Of a stretch of DNA of 52,703 nucleotides, positions 15,940 to 23,310 are shown piece after piece. The stretch's first letter is position 1, and every line of letters starts with the position of its first letter. The position numbers and the translations under genes were made by a program. The DNA is from a virus. Under the pieces are notes generated by a model that worked only from the letters and a program-made list of their open reading frames with translations, did no database searches and was not told the DNA's origin. The stretch spans positions 1 to 52,703 of IMG/VR virus record IMGVR_UViG_3300031857_000265. One strand, written 5' to 3'.

Positions 15940-16662
15940 ATGAACAACAACAACAACAACAATGACCTGTACCTAGCACTCTCCGACCCATTCCCCGTGG
16001 AGATGGAGAGGACCGTCACCAAGAGCGGACGGTCGCTCACCTACCTCCCGATCGCCGAGGTCATCAACAAGATGAACAAGGTCGTCGGGGTCGGCAACTG
16101 GTCGAGCGAGATCGTCTCCGTGGGCAGGGACTCCCTCGACCCGGATTGGGTCGTCGCCCACGTCAGGGTCACCGTCGCCGTCCCCAACGCCAAGTCGGAT
16201 GACCGGATCATTGCCCATTACGACGGCGTCGGCGGGCAGCAGGTGAAGCGCAAGAAGTCCGGCGAGATCGTCGACCTCGGCGACGAGTTCAAGGGCGCCG
16301 TCTCCGACGCGCTCAAGAAGGCGTTGCAGCAGATCGGCCTCGGCCTGTACCTCGCCCGCACCGAGGACGCCATCTACGCCGACGAGGCGTACGAACCCCC
16401 GACCCCCGCCCCGGAGAAGCAGGCCCCGAAGACGAAGGAGAAGCCCGCCGAGCCGTCCGAGGAGGACAAGCTCTGGGCCACGTTCGACGAACACCTGTCC
16501 GGGATGGATAAGGGCGAGAAGGCCGCGCTGGCCGAGTGGTGGCAGGACAAGTACCCCGGGGAGCCGAAGCCGAAGCGTGGCACCGCCACCAAGGCGCAGT
16601 TGAAGGACTGCGTCGCCGAGATCCTGCGCATCAAGCTCGGCGCAACCATGCGGGAGGAGTGA
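15940..16662 (+). CDS. Rad52-family single-strand annealing protein
   Basis: 240 aa. The core (about 10-140) follows the Rad52/Rad22 pattern: LTYLPIAEVINKMNKVVGVGNWSSEIVSV, then a beta-hairpin with VVAHVRVTV, IAHYDGVGG, and the helix EFKGAVSDALKKALQQIGLGLYL. Such proteins bind single-stranded DNA and anneal homologous strands. The C-terminal half has a Pro/Lys/Glu-rich linker and a small helical tail. The N-terminus is a run of seven Asn encoded by an AAC repeat. Its partner is likely the nuclease gene that follows two bases later. Confidence 0.75.
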   Translation: MNNNNNNNDLYLALSDPFPVEMERTVTKSGRSLTYLPIAEVINKMNKVVGVGNWSSEIVSVGRDSLDPDWVVAHVRVTVAVPNAKSDDRIIAHYDGVGGQQVKRKKSGEIVDLGDEFKGAVSDALKKALQQIGLGLYLARTEDAIYADEAYEPPTPAPEKQAPKTKEKPAEPSEEDKLWATFDEHLSGMDKGEKAALAEWWQDKYPGEPKPKRGTATKAQLKDCVAEILRIKLGATMREE

Positions 16663-16664
16663 CC

Positions 16665-17429
16665 GTGGCGCAGATGCCCGAGAGGCTCTCGCCGTCGTCG
16701 GTCTCCACTTGGTTGCAATGCCCCCTGAAGTTCAAGCTCAGCAGGATCGACAAGATCCCCGACGAACAGACGGAGGCGCAGGCGATCGGCAACATGACGC
16801 ACGAGGTCCTTGAGGCCCTGTTCAAGGAAGAGGCAGGCTCGAGGACGGTTGCGTTCGCCAGGGCGACCATGGTACAGATCTGGCACGACAAGTGGCAGAA
16901 GCACGCCGAGGATGTCCTGGGCCTGTCGCCGTACGCACAGCACATGATGAGGTGGAACGCCTGGCAGTGCGTCGAGAACTACTTCTCCCTAGAGGACCCG
17001 AACGGCCTCGAGCTCGCCGGGATAGAGGACGAGGTCAGGGGACATGTCGCCGGTGTCCCGATCCTCGGCTTCATCGACAGGTGGACGGTCTCCGACGGGG
17101 TCGCCACCATCGGCGACTACAAGACGGGCAAGGTGTCCAAGCCACCGTACGACAGGGACAAGAAGTTGCAGTTGATGATCTACGCCGACCTAGTCGAGGA
17201 GACGAAGGGGGTGAAAGTCGGCTCGTCGGAACTCATCTACCTCAAGGGCAAGGGCACGAGAGTAGTGTATGAGCCGACCGATGAACTCAGGTCGGAGACC
17301 CGGGACACGGTCGCACGGATCTGGAAAGAACTACAGGAATCATGCGAGACCGACAACTTCAGCACCAACAGGACGAAGCTCTGCGACTGGTGCTCCTACA
17401 AGCCGACGTGCCCCGCCTGGGGCAGGTGA
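16665..17429 (+). CDS. Cas4/RecB-like PD-(D/E)XK exonuclease with Fe-S cysteines
   Basis: 254 aa from GTG 16665, 5-6 bases after GGAGGAG; ATG 16674 is too far from that site. Motifs are those of the RecB nuclease superfamily: GNMTHEVLEALF (His), ILGFIDRW (Asp), GDYKTGK (D-x-K) and QLMIYADL. One Cys near the N-terminus (WLQCPLKF) and three near the C-terminus (LCDWCSYKPTCPAW) fit the four ligands of a Cas4/AddB-type iron-sulfur cluster. It probably makes the single strands used by the preceding annealing protein, a two-gene recombination module as in RecE/RecT. Confidence 0.8.
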   Translation: MAQMPERLSPSSVSTWLQCPLKFKLSRIDKIPDEQTEAQAIGNMTHEVLEALFKEEAGSRTVAFARATMVQIWHDKWQKHAEDVLGLSPYAQHMMRWNAWQCVENYFSLEDPNGLELAGIEDEVRGHVAGVPILGFIDRWTVSDGVATIGDYKTGKVSKPPYDRDKKLQLMIYADLVEETKGVKVGSSELIYLKGKGTRVVYEPTDELRSETRDTVARIWKELQESCETDNFSTNRTKLCDWCSYKPTCPAWGR

Positions 17430-17433
17430 CGCG

Positions 17434-17952
17434 ATGATGTCCGACGAGACCTTCGCCAGGCTCGTCGCCGACGACGTCAAGAACAGGGTCACCGACGAGC
17501 AGAGGCAGTACCTGAGGCTCTCGGAGAACAGGGACAGGTGGATGATCAACATCATCGCCCTGCTCAGGAACCTCGACCAGCAGGTCAGGGACATCGAGGC
17601 CCACGAGGAGAGGGACAGGGAGATCTACGGGACACTGGGCGAGGACGGCATCAGGCTGCTGGCCGAGGCGCAGGCGGCGTCGGACGAGCGCAGGAAGAAG
17701 GTCCTCCGCTTCCGCTACCACGTGGAGAAGAGGCTCGACGAGTGCGAGCGGATCAACATCGCCCACGACGACCATGACACGGAGCCGGACAGGCCCATCC
17801 TCCGCAGGGCCATCGAGAAGCACCGGGAGATGACGGAACAGGTCGGGATCAACCCGACCGAGATCGACACCGCGCTCTGGGCGTCGCTGGGCGGAGAGTG
17901 GAAGTTCGCCGAGATCGACGTCGACAGGCTGTCGGAGGAGTTGGACGATTGA
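17434..17952 (+). CDS. Hypothetical helical protein in the recombination operon
   Basis: 172 aa from ATG 17434 (ATG 17437 also possible). It is highly charged and mostly helical, with probable coiled coil about 25-110 (ENRDRWMINIIALLRNLDQQ...). No known motif. Its stop overlaps the TTG start of the HNH gene, and it contains the ribosome site (GGAGGAG at about 17934) used by that gene. Confidence 0.5.
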   Translation: MMSDETFARLVADDVKNRVTDEQRQYLRLSENRDRWMINIIALLRNLDQQVRDIEAHEERDREIYGTLGEDGIRLLAEAQAASDERRKKVLRFRYHVEKRLDECERINIAHDDHDTEPDRPILRRAIEKHREMTEQVGINPTEIDTALWASLGGEWKFAEIDVDRLSEELDD

Positions 17953-18248
17953 GGAGGCGTTCGGCCAAGAAGGAGGCCGAGTACGTCCTGCGGAGGCCGT
18001 TGGTCGCCCGTCTGCTGGCGGAGCGCCCGTGGTGCGAGGCGTGCCCCAAGTTCGCCGCGCACGACAACCTCATGGTCTACATCCGCAGGCCGTCGGTTGA
18101 CGTCCACGAACTGGTGAGGCGCTCGCAGGGCGGCTCAATACTCGAGGAGTCAAACCTCATGTGCGTCTGCAGGGAGTGCCACCGCAGGATCGGCAACGAG
18201 CCCCAGCTCGCCTTCGACCTCGGCCTGGCGAGACACGCCTACGACTGA
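17949..18248 (+). CDS. HNH-family nuclease-like protein
   Basis: 99 aa from TTG 17949, overlapping the upstream stop as TTGA, with GGAGGAG eight bases upstream. Motifs: a CEAC pair after RPW, VDVHELVRRSQGGS (the His of the beta-beta-alpha-metal core), an Asn in EESNLMCV, then CRECHRRI. The arrangement is that of small phage HNH proteins with a structural zinc. These often stimulate terminase or nick DNA; here it lies in the recombination operon a few genes after the terminase. Its 3' end overlaps the convergent gene by 10 bases. Confidence 0.75.
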   Translation: MRRRSAKKEAEYVLRRPLVARLLAERPWCEACPKFAAHDNLMVYIRRPSVDVHELVRRSQGGSILEESNLMCVCRECHRRIGNEPQLAFDLGLARHAYD

Positions 18249-18877
18249 CCGTCGAAGGAGCCAATCCTCGGGACGATGCGGGAAGAGCCGTTGAACGCCT
18301 CGCGCACCCGCTCCCCGTCCTCCGTTGTTATCTCTCCCCCATACAGGAGTTTGCCGGGGCTGTAGCCGCCGCACGAGTTCACGAGGTCCGCCACCCCGAA
18401 CATGGCGATCATGATCCTCCTCCTGCGCCAGTCGGGGTGGGTGTAGATCTGCTGGACGATCGGGTCGCCCTTCCGCCAGGTCAGTTTCGCCACGAAACCG
18501 AACAGGTCGTCCTTTTTGACCCCAGCGTCGGCGAACTGTTGCTCCGTGAGCACGGTCCCCGTCGGGAACCTGCCGTCGGCGTAGGCCAGCAGGGCCAAGT
18601 GCGGCGGGTCGAGGTGGGCGCCGTCGAACAGGGCGAACCACAGCTTCGTCATGTTCTCGTACGGCCCGAAGACCTCCTCCCTGTGGTAGTGGGCAACCAA
18701 TCGCCCGTCGTCGCCCATCTCGCACCACCCGTAGACGTCCTGCTCGGGTGGCGCCTCGCCCTGCGTGAGACCGCCGTCGCGGGTGCTGGTCTCAGACCTG
18801 ACGAACCTGATGTCGGCCCACCCGTCGTCCAGCACTCGGCCGGTGTTCCAGGCGTACACGTAGGGGAACTTGCTCAT
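18239..18877 (-). CDS. Hypothetical protein, possible GNAT acyltransferase
   Basis: 212 aa from ATG 18877. The segment IVQQIYTHPDWRRRRIMIAMFGVADLV resembles motif A of GNAT enzymes (V-x-P-x-[WY]-R-R-x-G-I), except that the usual glycine is replaced. The N-terminus (MSKFPYVYAWNTGR) and the middle are not recognised. A -10 element ends 7 nt before the ATG, so it may be translated from a leaderless message. Acetylation of host or phage proteins is only a guess. Confidence 0.45.
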   Translation of the reverse strand: MSKFPYVYAWNTGRVLDDGWADIRFVRSETSTRDGGLTQGEAPPEQDVYGWCEMGDDGRLVAHYHREEVFGPYENMTKLWFALFDGAHLDPPHLALLAYADGRFPTGTVLTEQQFADAGVKKDDLFGFVAKLTWRKGDPIVQQIYTHPDWRRRRIMIAMFGVADLVNSCGGYSPGKLLYGGEITTEDGERVREAFNGSSRIVPRIGSFDGQS

Positions 18878-18884
18878 GGCGGCG

Positions 18885-18890
18885 ATGCTA
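18885..18890 (-). promoter_or_regulatory. -10 element, leaderless type, for the minus-strand gene at 18239-18877
   Basis: On the minus strand TAGCAT, preceded directly by TG, ends 7 nt before ATG 18877, and no Shine-Dalgarno sequence is present. It lies just beyond the terminator of the next minus-strand unit, as expected for a new transcription start. Confidence 0.5.
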
Positions 18891-18900
18891 CAGGGGCAAA

Positions 18901-18926
18901 GGAAAAGCCCCCGGTTCCCCGGGGGC
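18901..18926 (-). terminator. Rho-independent terminator of the MSGIIP gene pair
   Basis: An 8-bp G+C stem, GCCCCCGG (18907-18914) with CCGGGGGC (18919-18926) and a 4-nt loop, is followed on the minus strand by TTTTCC. It lies 33 bases after the stop of the minus-strand gene at 18959-19606. Confidence 0.8.
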
Positions 18927-18958
18927 CCTTCCTCGTGCCTTGTCGGGTCGGCGCTCTG

Positions 18959-19606
18959 TCAGTCCCAGATGCGGACGGGTGCGGTGAGTGTGTTGCCACC
19001 GACGCCGGTGTACGAGACGAAGATCGTCGCCGTGCCGGTGTAGGGCGTGTACTCCGACCAGTCGCCGCCGTCCGCATACACGAACAGCGAGAGGAACTCG
19101 TCCTCGTTCATGACCGACAGGTCGGTCTTGTAGCCCTGCGGGCCGGTGTCCCAGTTCCACCACGTGGTCATGTCCTCAACCGAAGGCAGGGACTTGGTGG
19201 TGCTGCGGTATACGGCCACCGTGTCGTTGACGTCGTCGAGCTGCACCTGCTGGTCGTAGGGGTTGTTGCCGCTTCCGGCACCCGTCTCGTCGTCTCGGAA
19301 GTCGGGGTTGCCGAACCAGCACGTCGGCTTGTCGTTGCTGGCCATGTCTCCCCAGACCCAGTTGTTGTCCGACACGAAGCCGCCGGTGTTCTTGGCGTTG
19401 CGGGTCTTGATGGCCCCGAGGCGCAGGATGCGTTCGGTGCTCCACGGATTACCGTCGTCGTCCTCGCCGCTGAGTCCGTCGTCGGCGGTGAACCAGATCT
19501 TCTCGATCTTGACGCGGAAGGGGAACGAGACGTTCACGTACTTCTTGAACTCACCGTCAACCGCGTAGTTGAGGGCGAGGATTGAGGGGGGGATGATTCC
19601 CGACAT
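18959..19606 (-). CDS. MSGIIP-type protein, possible virion decoration or minor structural protein
   Basis: 215 aa. The N-terminus MSGIIPPSILAL is nearly the same as the next gene's MSGIIPKSIFTI, and both end in a beta-rich stretch with a V-S-Y-[TV]-G-V or similar motif (IFVSYTGVGG here). The middle has Trp/Asp/Asn-rich loops (DDDGNPW, NNWVWGD). The two look like paralogs of different length with one beta-sandwich plan. No enzymatic motif. A two-gene unit with strong ribosome sites and its own terminator suggests abundant structural products such as capsid decoration proteins, but that is inference. Confidence 0.5.
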   Translation of the reverse strand: MSGIIPPSILALNYAVDGEFKKYVNVSFPFRVKIEKIWFTADDGLSGEDDDGNPWSTERILRLGAIKTRNAKNTGGFVSDNNWVWGDMASNDKPTCWFGNPDFRDDETGAGSGNNPYDQQVQLDDVNDTVAVYRSTTKSLPSVEDMTTWWNWDTGPQGYKTDLSVMNEDEFLSLFVYADGGDWSEYTPYTGTATIFVSYTGVGGNTLTAPVRIWD

Positions 19607-19632
19607 CGGGTGTTCCTTTCCGCTTTCTGTGG

Positions 19633-19995
19633 TCAGTCGGCGACGCCGACGTACGAGATGGCGACGAGGATGCCCGCGCCGGCGGTGCCGGAGCCGACCT
19701 GGGTGACGTCGATGTCGATGATGTTGCCCGTGCGGAAGACGAAACCGTCATCCGCGATCGTTCCGGTCGCCGTCGCCGAGAACTCGTTGGCGGGGATCGT
19801 GAAGGTTCCGATGGTGGTCGTGGCGGCCTGCATGCGGGCGATCAACGACGCTCCGGTGGGTGCGGTCTTGAGGCCGGCGGTGGCGTTGGTCATCTTGCCG
19901 TCGCACGGCATGACGATGCGCAGGACATTGTCGGCCACGCTGAGGCTTCCCTCGGCCTGGATGGTGAAGATTGACTTGGGGATGATCCCGGACAT
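19633..19995 (-). CDS. MSGIIP-type paralog, possible virion decoration protein
   Basis: 120 aa from ATG 19995 with AGAAGGAG upstream. Almost wholly beta-strand in character, with alternating Thr/Val/Ala and small residues, and a Gly-rich end (GSGTAGAGILVAISYVGVAD). It shares the MSGIIP start and the SY-x-GV end with the downstream gene. Size and composition suit a small trimeric capsid-decoration protein, though no family is recognised. Confidence 0.5.
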   Translation of the reverse strand: MSGIIPKSIFTIQAEGSLSVADNVLRIVMPCDGKMTNATAGLKTAPTGASLIARMQAATTTIGTFTIPANEFSATATGTIADDGFVFRTGNIIDIDVTQVGSGTAGAGILVAISYVGVAD

Positions 19996-20032
19996 GAGTT
20001 TGCTCCTTCTGACGACTTGTGTTGTCGTGGGA

Positions 20033-20041
20033 AATGTAGCA
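20033..20041 (-). promoter_or_regulatory. Extended -10 promoter element for the MSGIIP pair
   Basis: On the minus strand the sequence TGCTACATT lies about 38 nt upstream of ATG 19995 and gives a short leader with a good Shine-Dalgarno sequence. It is the same element, on the opposite strand, as at 3591, 15369 and 43914. Confidence 0.5.
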
Positions 20042-20062
20042 GTTTGGGTTCACGGCATTGGC

Positions 20063-20092
20063 TAGACAGGCGACGCCGTTAGTTGGTACGAT
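20063..20092 (+). promoter_or_regulatory. Promoter for the RuvC-like gene, possibly leaderless
   Basis: TAGACA (20063-20068), an 18-nt spacer and TACGAT (20087-20092) preceded by TGG. The -10 ends 9 nt before ATG 20102 and no ribosome site is present, so the message probably starts within a few bases of the ATG. The hexamer TAGACA is also in the -35 position at 3573. Confidence 0.5.
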
Positions 20093-20101
20093 CCGCAGCG
20101 C

Positions 20102-20602
20102 ATGGATGTCGTCGGCGTTGACCTGAGCCTCACCTCAACGGGGGTGGCGACGCCGTCCGGCACTTCCGCCGTCTCGGTTGCGTCGACCGGCGTGGCCAGG
20201 CTCGTCGGCATCAGAGACTCCGTCATGTCGCTCGTGTTGTCCTGCGACAATCCGCTCGTGGTGGTGGAGGGGTACTCGTTCTCCTCCAGGAACTCGCACG
20301 CCCACGCACTCGGGGAGCTGGGCGGCGTTTTCAGGGTTGCGCTCTTTGAGGCGCGGGTGCCGTACGTCGACGTTCCCCCGACATGTAGGGCGAAGTTCGC
20401 CACGGGGAAGGGGAACGCCGGCAAGAGCGAGGTAGTGTCTTCCGTGTCGGCCAGGACGGGAATCGTCTGGTCCGGCAAGGGGGCGGAGGACATGTGCGAC
20501 GCGTGGATCCTCCAGGAGATGGGGCTAGCGCTCCTCGGGCGGGCCAGACACGACTGGCCCAAGGAGAACCTCTCCGCGCTCGACAAGATTCAATACCAAT
20601 GA
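20102..20602 (+). CDS. RuvC-like Holliday junction resolvase
   Basis: 166 aa with the RNase H fold of phage RuvC-like enzymes: GVDLSLTSTGVA (first Asp), VVVEGYSF (Glu), FATGKGNAGKSEVV, and the terminal DMCDAWIL helix with the last Asp. It would cut branched DNA before packaging or after recombination. It is alone behind its own promoter at the start of the DNA-modification cluster. Confidence 0.8.
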   Translation: MDVVGVDLSLTSTGVATPSGTSAVSVASTGVARLVGIRDSVMSLVLSCDNPLVVVEGYSFSSRNSHAHALGELGGVFRVALFEARVPYVDVPPTCRAKFATGKGNAGKSEVVSSVSARTGIVWSGKGAEDMCDAWILQEMGLALLGRARHDWPKENLSALDKIQYQ

Positions 20603-20612
20603 CGACTAAAGG

Positions 20613-20969
20613 ATGAACATGAAGAACGGCAGGGGAACACCCATCAGTCAAGTCGAGGTAGAGGAGGAGATACTCCGCCTCGTCGGCGACTTGGAGTCAG
20701 AGACCGAGGCCTTCGAGACGCTGTCCCTCGACGCCGCGAAGAAGGAAGCCAGATTCAAGGGGGAGTGGGCGAAGGCATACCTGTCCGCCAGCGGCTCGAT
20801 CAAGGAGAGGGAGGCGTGGGCCGACTACCAGATCTCCGACGCCCACATGGACTGGAAGATCGCCGACGGCCTGCTCAGGGCGAAGAGGGAGAAGCTTGCT
20901 AGTATCAGGTCGTCAATCGACGCGCTCAGGACTCTGAACGCAAACGTCAGGGCGCAGGTGATGTCGTGA
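20613..20969 (+). CDS. Conserved helical phage protein of unknown function
   Basis: 118 aa from ATG 20613 (ATG 20619 possible) after AAAGG. It is almost entirely helical, with a pattern (ARFKGEWAKAYLSASGSIKEREAWAD... then LASIRSSIDALRTLNANVRAQ) that recurs in actinophages and other siphophages near recombination genes. No catalytic residues stand out. Its stop overlaps the GTG of the ParB gene, indicating coupling. Confidence 0.5.
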   Translation: MNMKNGRGTPISQVEVEEEILRLVGDLESETEAFETLSLDAAKKEARFKGEWAKAYLSASGSIKEREAWADYQISDAHMDWKIADGLLRAKREKLASIRSSIDALRTLNANVRAQVMS

Positions 20970-21742
20970 ACCACAACATCAACCCGTCCCTCGCAGATCT
21001 TGCCCTGCCTGTCGAACTCCTCGAGCCGCTGCCCGGAAACCCGCGCATCGGTAACGTCGACGCGATCGCGGCGTCCTACAGGGAGTTCGGGCAGGTCAAG
21101 CCCATCGTCGTGAAGGAACAGCCCGGTGGCACCTATGTCGTCGTCGCCGGCAATCACCAGCTGCAGGCCGTCAAGAAACTCGGTTGGTCGCACATCGCCG
21201 CCGTGCAGATGGACGGCGATGACCAGCGCGCCGCCGCGTTCGCACTCGTGGACAACAGGGTTGCGGACCTCGGGCGCACCGACCCCGCCCTCCTCCACGA
21301 CATCCTCTCCAACGTGTTCGACGAGTTCCCGGAACTGTTCGAGCAGGTCGGATGGGACGAGTACGAGGTCGCCTCCATCGGGACAGACATCGAGGAGTTG
21401 TACAGCTCCGTCAACGGCAACGGCGCGGCCGGTGCCTACATCCCGCCCGTGCTCGTCGACCCCGTTCCCCAGATGACCGTCGAGACGAGGGACGACGGGT
21501 CCAAGCAGTACGCCGCCCCCTCAACCGTTGACCAGAAGGCCACCGCGGCCCAGGGTGCGGCCGCGGCTGGTGGGACGGGGGCCAAGCAGGCTGTGTTCTC
21601 GTTCAGCCTCGTGTTTGACGACAACGCGCAGATGAGCAGGTGGTGGGACTTCGTGAAGTGGCTGAGGGCCAACCCCGCCTACGACGGCGACACCATCGCC
21701 TCCAAGGTGATGTCGTTCATTGACGCACACAGCGAGGTCTGA
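20966..21742 (+). CDS. ParB/sulfiredoxin-fold domain protein
   Basis: 258 aa from GTG 20966. The N-terminal domain (about 15-100) has the ParB signature: LLEPLPGNPRIGNVDAIAASYREFGQVKPIVV, VVAGNHQLQAVKKLGW and DNRVADLG. ParB-fold domains in phages occur as CTPases, nucleases or sulfur-chemistry partners. The Ala/Gly-rich middle is a linker, and the C-terminal part (FSFSLVFDDNAQMSRWWDFVKWL) is a small alpha/beta domain seen in phage ParB-like proteins. It opens the ParB / two mini-proteins / PP-loop ATPase / ParB cluster. Confidence 0.75.
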   Translation: MNHNINPSLADLALPVELLEPLPGNPRIGNVDAIAASYREFGQVKPIVVKEQPGGTYVVVAGNHQLQAVKKLGWSHIAAVQMDGDDQRAAAFALVDNRVADLGRTDPALLHDILSNVFDEFPELFEQVGWDEYEVASIGTDIEELYSSVNGNGAAGAYIPPVLVDPVPQMTVETRDDGSKQYAAPSTVDQKATAAQGAAAAGGTGAKQAVFSFSLVFDDNAQMSRWWDFVKWLRANPAYDGDTIASKVMSFIDAHSEV

Positions 21743-21743
21743 C

Positions 21744-21971
21744 ATGTGCGAGAGTTGCGAATACTGCGGTGGCGAGAGGCACGGCCCGACCGCCTGCCCT
21801 CTGGTGAAGAGCGTTGAGTTCTTCCCCGACGGGAGTGTCAAGAAGGTGGAGAAGTACGACCGCAACGTCATGCCTCGGTTCGGCACCACGACGTCCGTGT
21901 CGGGGTGGCCATCCAACCTGACGGTGCGGCTGCAGGACGGGTCGCCCAGCGACAAGGAAGAACCGCATTGA
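21744..21971 (+). CDS. Small Cys-rich zinc-ribbon-like protein
   Basis: 75 aa from ATG 21744. It begins with CESCEYCGGERHGPTACPLV, a probable zinc knuckle, followed by VKSVEFFPDGSVKKVEKYD, a motif common in small actinophage proteins. Its TGA overlaps the TTG of the next gene. Function unknown; its place in the cluster hints at a DNA- or protein-binding adaptor. Confidence 0.55.
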   Translation: MCESCEYCGGERHGPTACPLVKSVEFFPDGSVKKVEKYDRNVMPRFGTTTSVSGWPSNLTVRLQDGSPSDKEEPH

Positions 21972-22171
21972 CCGACTACTGGCGCAACAAACTTGTTGAC
22001 AGGTTCGGCCCGGAGGTCGTCGTCAAGTGCTGTCGCCTGCACAAGGGTCACTACAACGGTGGCAGGTGGGGTCTGTGCGGGGCGTGCGGGCGGAGGCCCG
22101 AGATCGTCCAGATGACGTGGGAGGAAGCCGACGCAGAGATTGCCGCGGCGAGGGGGGATGGCGATGTCTAG
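21968..22171 (+). CDS. Small Cys-containing protein
   Basis: 67 aa from TTG 21968, overlapping the upstream stop as TTGA. Cysteines occur as CC and as CGAC in GLCGACGRRPE, which may bind zinc. The C-terminus is acidic. Its end overlaps the PP-loop gene by 8 bases. It is too short to appear as a confident family member but is clearly part of the tightly packed operon. Confidence 0.5.
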   Translation: MTDYWRNKLVDRFGPEVVVKCCRLHKGHYNGGRWGLCGACGRRPEIVQMTWEEADAEIAAARGDGDV

Positions 22172-23309
22172 GCAGAGGATGTTCCTTGACATGTCGTGTG
22201 TTGACGCCGCGCGCGAGCGCATCAGGCACGTGTACGACACCTTTGACACCGTGTGCGTCCAGTTCTCCGGCGGAAAGGACTCGACCGCCGTCCTGTACCT
22301 CGCCAAGGAAGTCCACGAGGAGCGCGGCCTCGGCCCGGTGAAGGTCATCTTCCGCGACGAGGAGATGGTCAGCCCTCTCGTCGTCGACTTCGTGGAGAGG
22401 GTTCGCAACTACGACTGGGTGGACATGGAGTGGTACTGCCTGCCGGTCGGGCAGGAGTGCTGGGTGCTGGGCAAGCGCGAGTACGTCCTGCTGTGGTCGG
22501 AGAAACGCAGGCTCGAGGGCAGACTCATCAGGCCCATGCCGCCGTGGGCGATCCACGCCGGGCACTTCGGGGCGACGGCGACGAAGCCGTTGCCCGAACC
22601 GATCGACTACTACACGATGCAGGGGAAGAGGGGGCGCACAGCCTTCATCACGGGGGTCCGCGCCAACGAGTCAATGGTCAGGTTCCGCTCGGTGGTGAAC
22701 AAGCTCAACGAGAACTACATCACCCGCCCCTACAAGCTCCAGAAATCCATACCTCTCATGCTGGCGAAACCCATCTACGACTGGGTGGCTGCCGATGTCC
22801 TCAAGTTCCTGCAGGAGGAGCACGGTGCTGAGTGGTGCGAGTACTACGACGTCGCCGCGATGGTCGGGGGCGTGCAGAGGGTGGGCATCCCCCTCCACTC
22901 CGTCGCCATACGCCGGCTGAGGGACTACACCGCCGCCGAGCCGTGGTGGTTCGACAGGCTGTACGACTGCTTCCCGCAGGTCGACGCGCAGTACAGGCTG
23001 TGGCCGGAGTTCGACGTCGACGCCTACATCAACGACTACGCGTCGGAGGGGTGGGACGGCGTGAAGAGGTGCATCGAGGAGAACATGCTCACCCCCGGCA
23101 TCAGGAGGACGGCGATGGCGGCCGTGGCCGACTTCAGGAAGAAGCACATCAACGACCCCGTCTCCTACCCGATCTCGTGGCTCATCAGGACGCTCGTGAT
23201 GAACGAGTTCCACACGACGTCGGCGAGGCCCGTCGGCCCGAAGACCAAGGACTGGAAGAGAAAGATGGCGGCGGAGCAGGAGTACGCCGCGGAACACGAG
23301 GGTGAATGA
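22164..23309 (+). CDS. PP-loop ATPase of the PAPS-reductase/DndC-like family
   Basis: About 381 aa from ATG 22164 (ATG 22158 possible). The PP-loop FSGGKDSTAVLYLA near residue 32 binds ATP and identifies the adenylating N-type ATP pyrophosphatase fold. Further family features are FRDEEMVSP, ITGVRANES and PIYDWVAADV. The ECGLH catalytic cysteine motif of true PAPS reductases is absent and there is no C-terminal Cys, so sulfate reduction is unlikely. Sulfur transfer to a nucleic acid, as by DndC, or another adenylation is more plausible. It is flanked on both sides by ParB-domain genes. Confidence 0.75.
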   Translation: MSRQRMFLDMSCVDAARERIRHVYDTFDTVCVQFSGGKDSTAVLYLAKEVHEERGLGPVKVIFRDEEMVSPLVVDFVERVRNYDWVDMEWYCLPVGQECWVLGKREYVLLWSEKRRLEGRLIRPMPPWAIHAGHFGATATKPLPEPIDYYTMQGKRGRTAFITGVRANESMVRFRSVVNKLNENYITRPYKLQKSIPLMLAKPIYDWVAADVLKFLQEEHGAEWCEYYDVAAMVGGVQRVGIPLHSVAIRRLRDYTAAEPWWFDRLYDCFPQVDAQYRLWPEFDVDAYINDYASEGWDGVKRCIEENMLTPGIRRTAMAAVADFRKKHINDPVSYPISWLIRTLVMNEFHTTSARPVGPKTKDWKRKMAAEQEYAAEHEGE

Positions 23310-23310
23310 C

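Noticed and set aside
18161-19585. 474-codon plus-strand frame
   Set aside because: It is antisense to two minus-strand genes that have ribosome sites, promoters and a terminator. Its composition is shadow-like.
22164-23309. True PAPS reductase of sulfate assimilation
   Set aside because: The PP-loop is present but the ECGLH catalytic Cys motif is missing and no sulfur-assimilation genes are nearby.
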